From the NCBI GenBank assembly GCA_035798135.1, contig JAPFBR010000003.1, positions 124,001 through 188,000 of the forward strand: 64,000 nt of DNA, written 5' to 3'. The DNA is from Sediminicola sp035798135 (GTDB lineage: Bacteria > Bacteroidota > Bacteroidia > Flavobacteriales > Flavobacteriaceae). Positions 44,162-53,071 of the stretch are shown piece after piece; position 1 is the first letter of the stretch, and every line of letters starts with the position of its first letter. The translations under genes were made by a program, and so were the position numbers. The notes beneath the pieces were generated by a model, which saw only the letters and a program-made list of their open reading frames with translations, did not search any database and was not told the DNA's origin.

Positions 44162-46575
44162 TAAGTATATTTAAAACCCAGTCTTATTATCTGGGTTTCA
44201 TAATAATTTTCATAAAGGGTGGTCAATCCTTCGCTTACTACTTCCTGACGGATTCCAAACCTATTAAAGATATCTGATGCTGATAAAAACAGCTCTCCTT
44301 TGGAATTCCATAATTTCTTTTTAAAACCCATATCAATGGATGAGCGTCCAAATTGTTTTCCCTGTGGAATGTTTCTTTCTGAATAATACAACCCTGTTAT
44401 TTGAAACGTTACATCCCTTGGTAGAATTATTTCATTATTGATTTTAAAATCCCCCGCTATATCACTGGAGGATGAAATGGAAAATGCCCTTTCAAATGGA
44501 AATAGTAATGTCCCTTGATAGGCGTCTATTTTGTTTTGATACCAATTGACGCTTCCAGAAAATTTCCAGTTCTGGGAAATATCTTGACCAAACAACAATT
44601 CTACTCCAGAATTTGTAGAATTCCCGGTGTTTTGGTAGATCTTGTTTACGATATCATAATCCGGATTGGAATCATCAATACTAAATATTCTCATGTATTG
44701 ATCATTGATCATCCTATGATAAACTGCAGTAAACAGAGAACCATTGCCCCATGAGAACTTATGCGCCAATTCTACCGCATCTGTAAATTGAGGTCTTAAA
44801 TAGGGATTACCAACCTTTAGTAGTTCGGGATCATCATACTTTGGAAAAATCCGAAGTTCAGGTTCTCCAGGTCTATCTACACGCCTATTATAAAAAATAG
44901 AAATCTTGTTCCTAACGTCCATTTTAAAGGTGAACCGAACACTGGGAAAAAGTTCAAAATAATCGTATTTATCATTATTTTCATAATAGATATTTGTAGG
45001 ATCTACTTCGTAAAAAACGTTCGTTTGTTCAGCTCTTAATCCCCCTTCTATGTCATACCCTTCTTTTTCCAATATATAGTTGACATAACCCGCATAAAGA
45101 TTTTCTCCCCAATCAGAAAAATCACCCAAATCGGGATAAATAATAGAATTTGTTCCTCTAGTAATGGTATAATCCACCGGCAACCTTCGTATGCGGGCTT
45201 TTGCGCCCAATTCTATTTTTCCATAGGGTAAAGATCTTGCATAATCCGTAGAAATACTGGTAGTGTGCTCTATGGCCCTAATGTTGGTGGCATCCCTCCC
45301 TACTCGAACGGAGGAACTATCATTTAAAAAATAACTTTCATCCTCCAAGCCTTTGGTATATTGAATATTTCCGGAAAGGGTATGGCCCACTTGCTTAAAT
45401 TGGTGTCTGTAATTGGCCGCAACGTTAATAAAACTGGTCACCTCCTCTTCTTGCCAATTGTAATATCTTATTCTGTTATCCGTGTTCAGGTCTGTATAGG
45501 CTACTTGGGCCGTATCTATATGTTTTTCCCTATCGAACATTCCTGATAAGGTCATTGAATTATTATCATCTATTTCCCAGTCTATACCAGAGGTGATAAT
45601 AGACCTAAACTGCCTTCTGTTCTCAGGGACTTGGGATATAATATTATCACCATTGGCATATCTCCTTGTGCTAAATTCATTATTGGGAAGGGCTTCCTGA
45701 ATTATAAATTCTGATTGTAAAAAATAATTTAAGGACCCTTTTCTGTAATTAAGATTGATACTTGGTATTAATTTAGGATTAACCGAATAAGACCCTAGAT
45801 CTGTTTTCGTATCCTGTTTCCTCTTCCCAAGAGCACCAAGTCCAAAAGAAAGACCTACATCTCCATTAAAACCATTTTGTTTTTCCTTTTTGTAGATGAT
45901 ATTCACTATCCCAGCAAAACCATTGGCATCATATTTGGCCGAGGGATTGTTTATGATTTCTATTTTCTCAATATTGGATGCAGGAATATTTGACAATCCC
46001 TTTTGATTGCCAAAACCGGTTAGACTTGATTGTTTTCCATCGATTAGAACAATAACCTTATCACTACCCCTTAATATAACTTTCCCTTCTTGATCAAAGG
46101 CCACCCCTGGCATGGTCTTCATTGCATCTAAAACGGAACCTCCAGATTGGGCAATATTATCAGCAAGGTTAAACGTTTTCTTGTTGAGCTCCGCATTTGT
46201 GGTGGCCTGTTTGGCCACGAGTTCAACTTCTGAAAGCTCTTCAGCGGAGGGCACCATTTTAATTTTACCTAAATCAAAAATTGTGTTGAGACCACTAGCC
46301 GTTAATTGCTGTTCATTCGGGGCATACCCTATAAATGAAAAACTGATTAGATATTTGCCTAACGGAATATCCTGAATATTGAAACGACCGTTCTCATCGG
46401 TGATCGCCCCTGTAACCAAGGTATTGGTGGCTACATTGGTTATGCTAACATTGGCAAAGGACAAGGGTTGATTCGTAGATTCTTCCAGTAATTGACCGGT
46501 AATTGTAATTTTTTCTTGGGCAAATAGGATTGTGTTTGTTAACAAAAGCAAAAGGATGAATATTTTTTTTGTCAT
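44158..46575 (-). CDS. TonB-dependent outer-membrane receptor
   Basis: This is an 805-residue receptor. After a signal peptide (1-19) come a carboxypeptidase-like regulatory domain (about 22-105, ITGQLLEESTNQPLSFANVS), a plug domain (about 120-220, VILRGSDKVIVLIDGKQSSL) and an outer-membrane beta-barrel of the OMP_b-brl_3 type, ending RLGFKYTY with an aromatic terminus. It imports or senses an unknown compound across the outer membrane. There is no partner SusD lipoprotein. It follows an OmpR-type sensor kinase by 52 bp, so the two-component system next door likely controls it. Confidence 0.93.
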   Translation of the reverse strand: MTKKIFILLLLLTNTILFAQEKITITGQLLEESTNQPLSFANVSITNVATNTLVTGAITDENGRFNIQDIPLGKYLISFSFIGYAPNEQQLTASGLNTIFDLGKIKMVPSAEELSEVELVAKQATTNAELNKKTFNLADNIAQSGGSVLDAMKTMPGVAFDQEGKVILRGSDKVIVLIDGKQSSLTGFGNQKGLSNIPASNIEKIEIINNPSAKYDANGFAGIVNIIYKKEKQNGFNGDVGLSFGLGALGKRKQDTKTDLGSYSVNPKLIPSINLNYRKGSLNYFLQSEFIIQEALPNNEFSTRRYANGDNIISQVPENRRQFRSIITSGIDWEIDDNNSMTLSGMFDREKHIDTAQVAYTDLNTDNRIRYYNWQEEEVTSFINVAANYRHQFKQVGHTLSGNIQYTKGLEDESYFLNDSSSVRVGRDATNIRAIEHTTSISTDYARSLPYGKIELGAKARIRRLPVDYTITRGTNSIIYPDLGDFSDWGENLYAGYVNYILEKEGYDIEGGLRAEQTNVFYEVDPTNIYYENNDKYDYFELFPSVRFTFKMDVRNKISIFYNRRVDRPGEPELRIFPKYDDPELLKVGNPYLRPQFTDAVELAHKFSWGNGSLFTAVYHRMINDQYMRIFSIDDSNPDYDIVNKIYQNTGNSTNSGVELLFGQDISQNWKFSGSVNWYQNKIDAYQGTLLFPFERAFSISSSSDIAGDFKINNEIILPRDVTFQITGLYYSERNIPQGKQFGRSSIDMGFKKKLWNSKGELFLSASDIFNRFGIRQEVVSEGLTTLYENYYETQIIRLGFKYTY

Positions 46576-46627
46576 AGTAATTAATTTCTAGGGGCGAAAA
46601 TATTTTAAACCTAAATCCCTCAGCTTT

Positions 46628-47887
46628 CTATTTTTGAAAATCCAGTTGAAAGATATGGCTTTGTTCCTGGAAGGAATAGCTGATTTCAATCCCATACAAA
46701 TCGCAGATCTTCTTTACGATTGCCAAGCCCAACCCTGTTGATTTGATCCCTTCGGATTCCCTATAAAAACGATTGAATAATTTTTCGGGATGAATTAAAG
46801 GATTGTCGCCAAAATTGGCAATGGTCAAGCTATTTCCTCTAGCTATAATAGAAATGCCTTTGTTTTCTTTGCTGTATTTGATGGCGTTGGAAATTAAATT
46901 GTTGCAGAGTACGTTTGCCAAATAGGGATCCATCTGGATTTGAATTTTATTTTCTTGTTGGAAAGAAATTGGCAACGGTGAAAGTTCCTTAAAGTTTTGT
47001 ACACATTCTTTCACAATGTCTGTAATCGTCACTTCATCCATTTTTATAAACTGATGGTTATCGATCTTTGTGAGTAGGGCCAATCGCCTGTTCAATTGGG
47101 TCAATCTCTTAATATCTTTTTGGATTGAAGTGAACTGATTATATTGTTTTTCGGTAATGGATTGTTCATTGATGATGTTTTCCATTTTTGCCTGGATGAT
47201 GGCCAAAGGCGTTTGTAATTCGTGGGAAACATCTTCTGTAAACTGTTTTAAATTAAGGTAATCTGTCCTTACTTTATTGGTTAACATTGAAATTTCTTGG
47301 TTTAGTTCCGAGAATTCCAAAATATCACTATCTGTCAACTGAATGGGGGCATCAGAAGACAAGGAAAAAGATTTCATGACATCAAGATTGTTGAAAAATG
47401 GCTGCCAAAGCGACTTGTTCTTTTGTTTGTTAAAGTAGAATAGAAAAATAAAAGCAAATAGCAGGATAATCACATAAGACAATACTATTCCAAAAAGAAT
47501 ATCCTTGGTTTCCAATACCAAGGTCCTAACTATTATGTTATAGTTTTTATCATTGATGGTCACAAAAGAAGACAATTCCCTGAAATTTTCCATTTCGTTT
47601 TGAGAAGGATCGTAAATCAAGGTGTCCTTTATTCTTTCCTTACCAAGTATATTAACCTGAAAAACCTCAACCACTGGAGGCAGGGAATATTGTGCTTTAT
47701 TTGAAGCAAGGGCTGTTTCAATTCTAGCCTCAGTTGAGCGAAGCTCTTCCTCTATTTCATTTTCCAACATAGCCCTAGTATAAAAATACAAAGCCACGGT
47801 ACTCAAGAGCATGAGTATGGAACTGATAATGAAAAAAGCTTTTGAAGCTTTTTGTAATAATCCTTTTTTCTTTCTTGATCTTTTCAA
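46628..47887 (-). CDS. Membrane sensor histidine kinase
   Basis: This 419-residue kinase has two membrane spans (about 12-33 and 135-155) that bracket a periplasmic sensor part. The HisKA domain has the phospho-acceptor in FTEDVSHELQTPLAII; the ATPase shows CNNLISNAIKYS, and STGLGLAIVKKI forms the G2 box. It starts with TTG: its TTGA overlaps the TGA stop of the response regulator gene, and no ATG is available before the first span. It is cotranscribed with the regulator upstream and probably with the TonB receptor downstream. Confidence 0.92.
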   Translation of the reverse strand: MKRSRKKKGLLQKASKAFFIISSILMLLSTVALYFYTRAMLENEIEEELRSTEARIETALASNKAQYSLPPVVEVFQVNILGKERIKDTLIYDPSQNEMENFRELSSFVTINDKNYNIIVRTLVLETKDILFGIVLSYVIILLFAFIFLFYFNKQKNKSLWQPFFNNLDVMKSFSLSSDAPIQLTDSDILEFSELNQEISMLTNKVRTDYLNLKQFTEDVSHELQTPLAIIQAKMENIINEQSITEKQYNQFTSIQKDIKRLTQLNRRLALLTKIDNHQFIKMDEVTITDIVKECVQNFKELSPLPISFQQENKIQIQMDPYLANVLCNNLISNAIKYSKENKGISIIARGNSLTIANFGDNPLIHPEKLFNRFYRESEGIKSTGLGLAIVKKICDLYGIEISYSFQEQSHIFQLDFQK

Positions 47888-48564
47888 TATTGATCTTCTA
47901 GAAACCTATAGCCACTGCCATAAGCTGTTTTTAAATATTTAGCGCCTACATTGGTCAGCTTTTTTCTCAAATTATTGATGTGCACATAAATAAAATCAAA
48001 ATTATCAACCAGGTCGCTATTATCTCCCCATAAATGCTCCGCAATGATCTCTTTGGACAGGACCCTACCTTTGTTTGTGATGAAAAACAATAAAAGGTCG
48101 TATTCCTTTCTGGTCAATTCTATTGCTTTGTTACTGATGAATGCAGTCTTTGATTTGGTATCGATTTTGATTTCATTGAATTCAATGGTCTCGTCCCCAC
48201 CAAATTTCCCCCTACGCAAAACAGCCTTAACCCTAGAATTAAGTTCTGCCAAATGAAAGGGTTTGGTCAAATAATCATCAGCGCCCAAATCTAAACCCTC
48301 CAATTTATCGGAAAGGGAGTCATTGGCGGAAATTATAATGATGGCGGCATTCATTTTGCTCTCCTTTAGTTTTCTAAGGACATCTAGACCACTTCCAGAA
48401 CCCAAATTAATATCCAAGATCACCAAATCATAATGATATAACGAAACGCGGTAGGAGGCATCTTCAAAATTGGAAGCCACCTCACATACATTCCCATCCC
48501 CTTGTAAATATGTGGCAATGGATTGTTGCAATGCAATTTCGTCTTCAGCGATCAATATTTTCAT
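47884..48564 (-). CDS. OmpR/PhoB-family response regulator
   Basis: This 226-residue regulator has a receiver domain (1-118) with an acidic pocket E7/D8 (IAEDE), the phospho-acceptor D in DLVILDINLGSG and K in YLTKPF, followed by a winged-helix DNA-binding domain (about 128-224: FNEIKIDTKSKTAFI, LTRKEYDLLLFFI, VHINNLRKKL). It is the first gene of a minus-strand unit with the sensor kinase (4-bp overlap). The target may be the TonB receptor downstream. Confidence 0.94.
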   Translation of the reverse strand: MKILIAEDEIALQQSIATYLQGDGNVCEVASNFEDASYRVSLYHYDLVILDINLGSGSGLDVLRKLKESKMNAAIIIISANDSLSDKLEGLDLGADDYLTKPFHLAELNSRVKAVLRRGKFGGDETIEFNEIKIDTKSKTAFISNKAIELTRKEYDLLLFFITNKGRVLSKEIIAEHLWGDNSDLVDNFDFIYVHINNLRKKLTNVGAKYLKTAYGSGYRFLEDQY

Positions 48565-48724
48565 ACCCTAAAATTAAACTATAAAAATAGAGCCCGAATC
48601 TAAATTAATTTTAAAGTTTGGTAATGTTTAAAATTTCGCCGTTAATAAAAAGGGGCTGCTTAAAATTATTTTAATAGTCCTTAGGGACCAATAGTGGCGC
48701 TTAAGTTACTGGGTTCAGCGAGTT

Positions 48725-49366
48725 TTACTTATAATTTTTTAGTATGTAATTCCAATGAAATCTTTTGAAAAGTCCTATATGAAGAAATAACGTTACATGT
48801 TTTATATTTAGCTTCTTATTCGATATAAGTACTGATTTGTTGAAATAAGATGTGATACAAAATATATTGTCAACCCCTCTTTCTTTTAATGCCAAATAAC
48901 AATGATATCGTAAATATGGGGCAAGATTTTTTCCTCTATAACTTTCAAAAGTATATAGATTTAAAATATACCCCTGATTGCTCCCAAGCTTAAAGGTTCT
49001 ATTCTTATAAACTAAATCGTTAAATTTAGCAAATACAACCGCCACGATTTCATCTTTATGCTTAAGCCCCATACAGAGCTGTCCATTTTGTATATCTTTC
49101 TTTAATTCAACAGAATCCATTCCCAAAATATTGTGTAGGATTCCTACTTCATCGGCCTCGACATTTACAATTTCATAAGTATATGAAGTATCTCTTATTT
49201 TTGGTTCTGTACATTGATCCAACCTTTCTTCATCCCAATAATATGGGTCAATATCCAAACCTATCCGAGTTAAAAAGTTCCTAAGTGTAAACAGAAATAA
49301 ACCATTTTTAATTCTATTCCGAACCATTTTAATTTTGTAGAATCTTTGTTTTTCAATTGTTTTCAT
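48725..49366 (-). CDS. GNAT-like acetyltransferase
   Basis: This 213-residue cytoplasmic protein has a basic N-terminus. The second half shows the acetyltransferase pattern: GYILNLYTFESYRGKNLAPY (the acyl-CoA loop YRGKNLAPYLRYH corresponds to RGxGxA), then ERGVDNIFCITSYFNKSVL with the usual N before KKLNIKHV. The first half is unlike standard GNATs, and no substrate is suggested. It stands between the copper island and the two-component system and is not clearly linked to either. Confidence 0.65.
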   Translation of the reverse strand: MKTIEKQRFYKIKMVRNRIKNGLFLFTLRNFLTRIGLDIDPYYWDEERLDQCTEPKIRDTSYTYEIVNVEADEVGILHNILGMDSVELKKDIQNGQLCMGLKHKDEIVAVVFAKFNDLVYKNRTFKLGSNQGYILNLYTFESYRGKNLAPYLRYHCYLALKERGVDNIFCITSYFNKSVLISNKKLNIKHVTLFLHIGLFKRFHWNYILKNYK

Positions 49367-49705
49367 CTTATATGGTTATACTAGAATTAGTACTATCTCT
49401 TGGTTCAATCCTGTTTATTAAAGTCTCAATTACTATTAATTGCATTTAATTATAGGATCTTATGTTCTCTTAATTCATCTATTGACTTATGTTCAAAATA
49501 ATAACTCATTCAGCGATCTTCAATTTTAATCACGCTTCTTTTTCGGATTCAGTACGATTTGAAAACAATCTAACATTCCCTAATTTTTTTGAGATATATA
49601 TGAATAAAAAGTTCTTTCTAAATATTAGATACGGAATATATACATCAACCATCACTATTTTGTAAATGGGACAAGGAGCACCTTTCTAATTTTTAGTAAT
49701 TAACC
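49367..49705. other. Gene-free stretch, 339 bp
   Basis: This region separates the GNAT gene from the copper island. It is very AT-rich. It should contain the promoter of the GNAT gene and the 3' end of the copper transcript, but I see neither an exact TAnnTTTG box nor a terminator hairpin. Confidence 0.5.
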
Positions 49706-51943
49706 TCAATAACTTATGGTTGCTCCAAATCCAACCCCCATGTCACTATCATAATGTGTTGAAATACCCATATTTCTGGTAACAATATATTTCAATCCAG
49801 TCATATATTCCTTATCTGTATTTACCATAAAAGCCCATCTAATACGCGGTGAAATTGGAATATCTTCTCGCATCAACTGAAAACGCATATTACCATCCGA
49901 GAAAATCTCCCCTTGTAACTTAACAAGCAACGGCAAGGTATACTCAGCTCCTAAACTCAAAACTGCTCTCTGGTCTTTTGTATTCGATTGTCCGAACAGG
50001 TTTTTTTCCACTTCCCCATGTTGCTTTCTATAACGCCAATCGAAACCCACAAATGGCATTAACCATTGATTCTTTCCAAGGTATCTTCCAATATGTGTTT
50101 CTGTTTCATAACCGTGTTCATCATGATAGCCGAGACGCCATTCTGTACCAAAACTCCATCTTGTGTTCTGCAACATCAGCATGCCATCATTGCCATTTGT
50201 GGCAAAATCATTTTCTGCCATAAAATGAAGTTTGTTGCTTTCGGCCTGAAGTTTTTTATAAGCCCATTTTTTGTCTGGCAAATAGGGATTTGGAGCTTGG
50301 TTTTCATAAGAAAATACCCTGTTCATCCCCGCCATCATATGATATAGAATGTGACAATGAAAAAACCAATCCCCCTCTACATTTGCCAAAAATTCTATAG
50401 TATCCGTTTCCATTGGCATAATGTCTAGCACATTTTTTAACGGAGCATTTTCCCCTTGACCATTTAACACCCTGAAATCGTGACCATGTAGGTGCATAGG
50501 GTGACGCATCATTGACCCATTATAAAGCGTAATTCTTACATTTTCACCTTTTTTGATCAAGATTTTATCACTTTCAGAAAGGACCTTATTGTCCATACTC
50601 CAAACATAGCGGTTCATGTTTCCCGTAAGTTCAAAGCTAAGTTCACGTACCGGTGCATCTTTGGGTAAGGTTGTGGGATAGGGTGCTTTTAACATTCCAT
50701 AATTCAAGGTGACAATGTCTTGTGCAGTGTTGGCTGAATGTTTGGAATGATCCATATTTTCGTTCATCTTCATTTCATCCATTTTCATATCAGGATCTCC
50801 GCTTATTTCTGGATACATAACCGTATTCATATCCATTTTTTGCAACGACATATCCATTCCCATATCATCCATGCTCCCATCCATATTCATCATTTCGTTC
50901 ATCATCTTCATTCCTTCAAAATATTTAAGTTTTGGCATTCTACTTTTAAGCTGAATTATACCCTCACCTAAATAAATTGAAGCTGATTTTGTACGATCTT
51001 CTGGAGTTGCCAAAAATTCATAGGCCGTATTTTCATTGGGAATTGCAACTACAACATCGTAGGTTTCAGAAACTCCAATAATTAATCGATCCACCTCTAT
51101 GGGTTCAACATCATTTCCATCATTGGCAACGACTGTCATTTTACCGCCAGCATAGTTCAACCAAAAATAAGAGGAAGCACCACCATTTGAAATCCGTAAG
51201 CGGACTTTTTCGCCGGCTTTGAATTGGGAAAGTTTACTTTCATTTTGCCCATTTATTAAGAATTCGTCATAATACACGTCACTAACGTCCATCGCCAACA
51301 TTCTTTTCCACTCATTCCCTAATTTTGTTTTAAAATGACCTGCTTTTATAGCCTCCGAATAGCTTTGCACAGTTCCTTTTTTTATGGCGGACCAGTCATT
51401 TGCATTGTGCAACATACGATGAACATTTTCAGGGTTTATATCTGTCCATTCGCTTAAAATAATAGGTACTTCAGGCAAATCGTCTATCCCCTTTCGAAAA
51501 GTTGAATCGTCCTTTTTTTTCAATAATATCAGTGAACCATACATTCCTATCTGCTCTTGTAATCCACTATGGCTATGATACCAATGTGTTCCGTTTTGAA
51601 TTATAGGAAAGCGATACGTAAAGGTTTCATTGGGTTCAATTGGCATTTGTGTAAGGAAGGGAACACCGTCTTCTTTATTTGGCAAATAAAGACCGTGCCA
51701 ATGTAACGAGGTACTTTCTTTTAATTTATTATGAACTACTATTTCTGCAATGTCACCTTCGGTAAAGGTAAGTGTTGGCATGGGAATTAAACCGTTTACT
51801 GCAATCGCCCTTTTTTCCTTACCGGAATAATTGACGATGGTATCGGTAACAGTTAAATCATAACGGACAATATTTTGGGCAATTATAATAGGTGTTGATA
51901 GCATTCCTAAGAATACAATCGGCCATTTGAATTTTTTGTTCAT
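49706..51943 (-). CDS. Multicopper oxidase (CopA-like) with CopB-like C-terminal barrel
   Basis: This 745-residue protein has a signal peptide (1-23) and two to three cupredoxin domains (about 25-560). All four copper-binding motifs are present: LHWHGLYLP, HWYHSHSGLQEQ, HPMHLHGHDF and WFFHCHILYHMMAGM. A Met/His-rich segment lies at about 345-410. After residue about 570 the chain becomes an alternating hydrophobic beta pattern (WRLGYHDEHGYETETHIGRY to GVGFGATISY), resembling CopB, the outer-membrane partner of CopA in Proteobacteria. It should oxidise Cu(I) in the periplasm. ATG 51943 is chosen over the longer frame because it begins the signal peptide and lies 4 bp after the upstream gene. 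Confidence 0.88.
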   Translation of the reverse strand: MNKKFKWPIVFLGMLSTPIIIAQNIVRYDLTVTDTIVNYSGKEKRAIAVNGLIPMPTLTFTEGDIAEIVVHNKLKESTSLHWHGLYLPNKEDGVPFLTQMPIEPNETFTYRFPIIQNGTHWYHSHSGLQEQIGMYGSLILLKKKDDSTFRKGIDDLPEVPIILSEWTDINPENVHRMLHNANDWSAIKKGTVQSYSEAIKAGHFKTKLGNEWKRMLAMDVSDVYYDEFLINGQNESKLSQFKAGEKVRLRISNGGASSYFWLNYAGGKMTVVANDGNDVEPIEVDRLIIGVSETYDVVVAIPNENTAYEFLATPEDRTKSASIYLGEGIIQLKSRMPKLKYFEGMKMMNEMMNMDGSMDDMGMDMSLQKMDMNTVMYPEISGDPDMKMDEMKMNENMDHSKHSANTAQDIVTLNYGMLKAPYPTTLPKDAPVRELSFELTGNMNRYVWSMDNKVLSESDKILIKKGENVRITLYNGSMMRHPMHLHGHDFRVLNGQGENAPLKNVLDIMPMETDTIEFLANVEGDWFFHCHILYHMMAGMNRVFSYENQAPNPYLPDKKWAYKKLQAESNKLHFMAENDFATNGNDGMLMLQNTRWSFGTEWRLGYHDEHGYETETHIGRYLGKNQWLMPFVGFDWRYRKQHGEVEKNLFGQSNTKDQRAVLSLGAEYTLPLLVKLQGEIFSDGNMRFQLMREDIPISPRIRWAFMVNTDKEYMTGLKYIVTRNMGISTHYDSDMGVGFGATISY

Positions 51944-51947
51944 TTTT

Positions 51948-52811
51948 TTATTCCTCAATTGTTTCAACCGTTTTACCACAGCTCATCATTTGTGAACCGT
52001 AATATGGATTTTTAATGGTTTCCTCCTTGCTCAACCAATTGGCTCCCTTTCCATTATTAGCCATCGGACAAAATTGATAGTACGTTGGTGTTTCTTCTTT
52101 TGAAACTTTCAATACTTCATATATGCTTTTGGAAAGTGAGTCAAAGTGGCTCCTTTGTTGGTTTATAACCTTTGTGTCCGCAATATGTGCTGCATCCTCT
52201 TTCAAATTTTTCAAAACTTTCATCCAAACCATATGGACGCCCATTGAAAGTTGATCCATCTTCACTTCATTAATGGCATTTAAAAGCGTTTTAGCGTTTG
52301 TAGAAGCCAATACCCCATCTGTTTTAACCAAGGCGTCCTTGACAGCAAAATAATTGTCGTAAACTCCTGAAAGTGGATTTGTTTCCTGGACTTCGATTAT
52401 ACCATTTGAATGTTCCGAATGGTCCATAAATGCCATCTCCGAATTTAAATCATCCATTTTTGCGGATACTTGATCGGCTCTTTCATATTGGCAACAACTT
52501 GGCAATTTCAAGTAGGTATCGTCTGGTGCTAAAAAGCTTTCGCTATCATAACCCGCCAAGGCTATGCGTTTTAGGATGTCTTCCTTGGAAGTTTTAACGC
52601 TATCGTAGCTAAGCATAGCAATTTTGGTGTTCTTGTCCCAAGTCACCTTGGCTTCGTTTGCTATGGTACCAGCCTTTTCTATTGTGCTTTTGCACATATC
52701 ACAATTCCCGAGGATTTTTACGTTCTCGGATTTTTCATTTTTTCTTTGTGCGTAAGATGTTGATATTGACAGTGCAATTAGCACTATACTAATAATTTTT
52801 ATCGATTTCAT
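51948..52811 (-). CDS. Periplasmic copper-binding protein, HMA plus DUF3347
   Basis: This 287-residue exported protein has a signal peptide (1-21). A heavy-metal-associated domain (about 28-95) has the metal site GNCDMCKST, and a CCQYE pair follows at about 108. A DUF3347 domain (about 145-287) carries the conserved end YQFCPMANN, WLS, NPYYGSQMMSCGK. Both modules suggest copper binding or transfer, probably handing copper to the multicopper oxidase encoded 4 bp downstream. It is one of four DUF3347 proteins in this island. Confidence 0.87.
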   Translation of the reverse strand: MKSIKIISIVLIALSISTSYAQRKNEKSENVKILGNCDMCKSTIEKAGTIANEAKVTWDKNTKIAMLSYDSVKTSKEDILKRIALAGYDSESFLAPDDTYLKLPSCCQYERADQVSAKMDDLNSEMAFMDHSEHSNGIIEVQETNPLSGVYDNYFAVKDALVKTDGVLASTNAKTLLNAINEVKMDQLSMGVHMVWMKVLKNLKEDAAHIADTKVINQQRSHFDSLSKSIYEVLKVSKEETPTYYQFCPMANNGKGANWLSKEETIKNPYYGSQMMSCGKTVETIEE

Positions 52812-53071
52812 TTTTATAAATTTTAAGTTAAAGGAAAAACTAAATAGTTCAAGTAGAAGACTTGAGTAAAATAAAATTAGAAATATCTATGGATGGGGTA
52901 ACCATAGTGCTATATCAACCCCCTTCAGGTGGTTTCTTCCCTCCTTAAAGATAATAAATAAATCAATTTTTTTCGGTTAATTAATGTAAGGGCATTTTAT
53001 ATTATATGCATGCCTTTATGGTTTTTCCATATATTTTATCAGGTTTTATAATTATGGATTTGCTACGTATT

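Noticed and set aside
50738..50971. His-rich 77-codon plus-strand frame opposite the first multicopper oxidase
   Set aside because: It is the complement of the Met-rich segment of the oxidase (CAT codons), not an independent gene.
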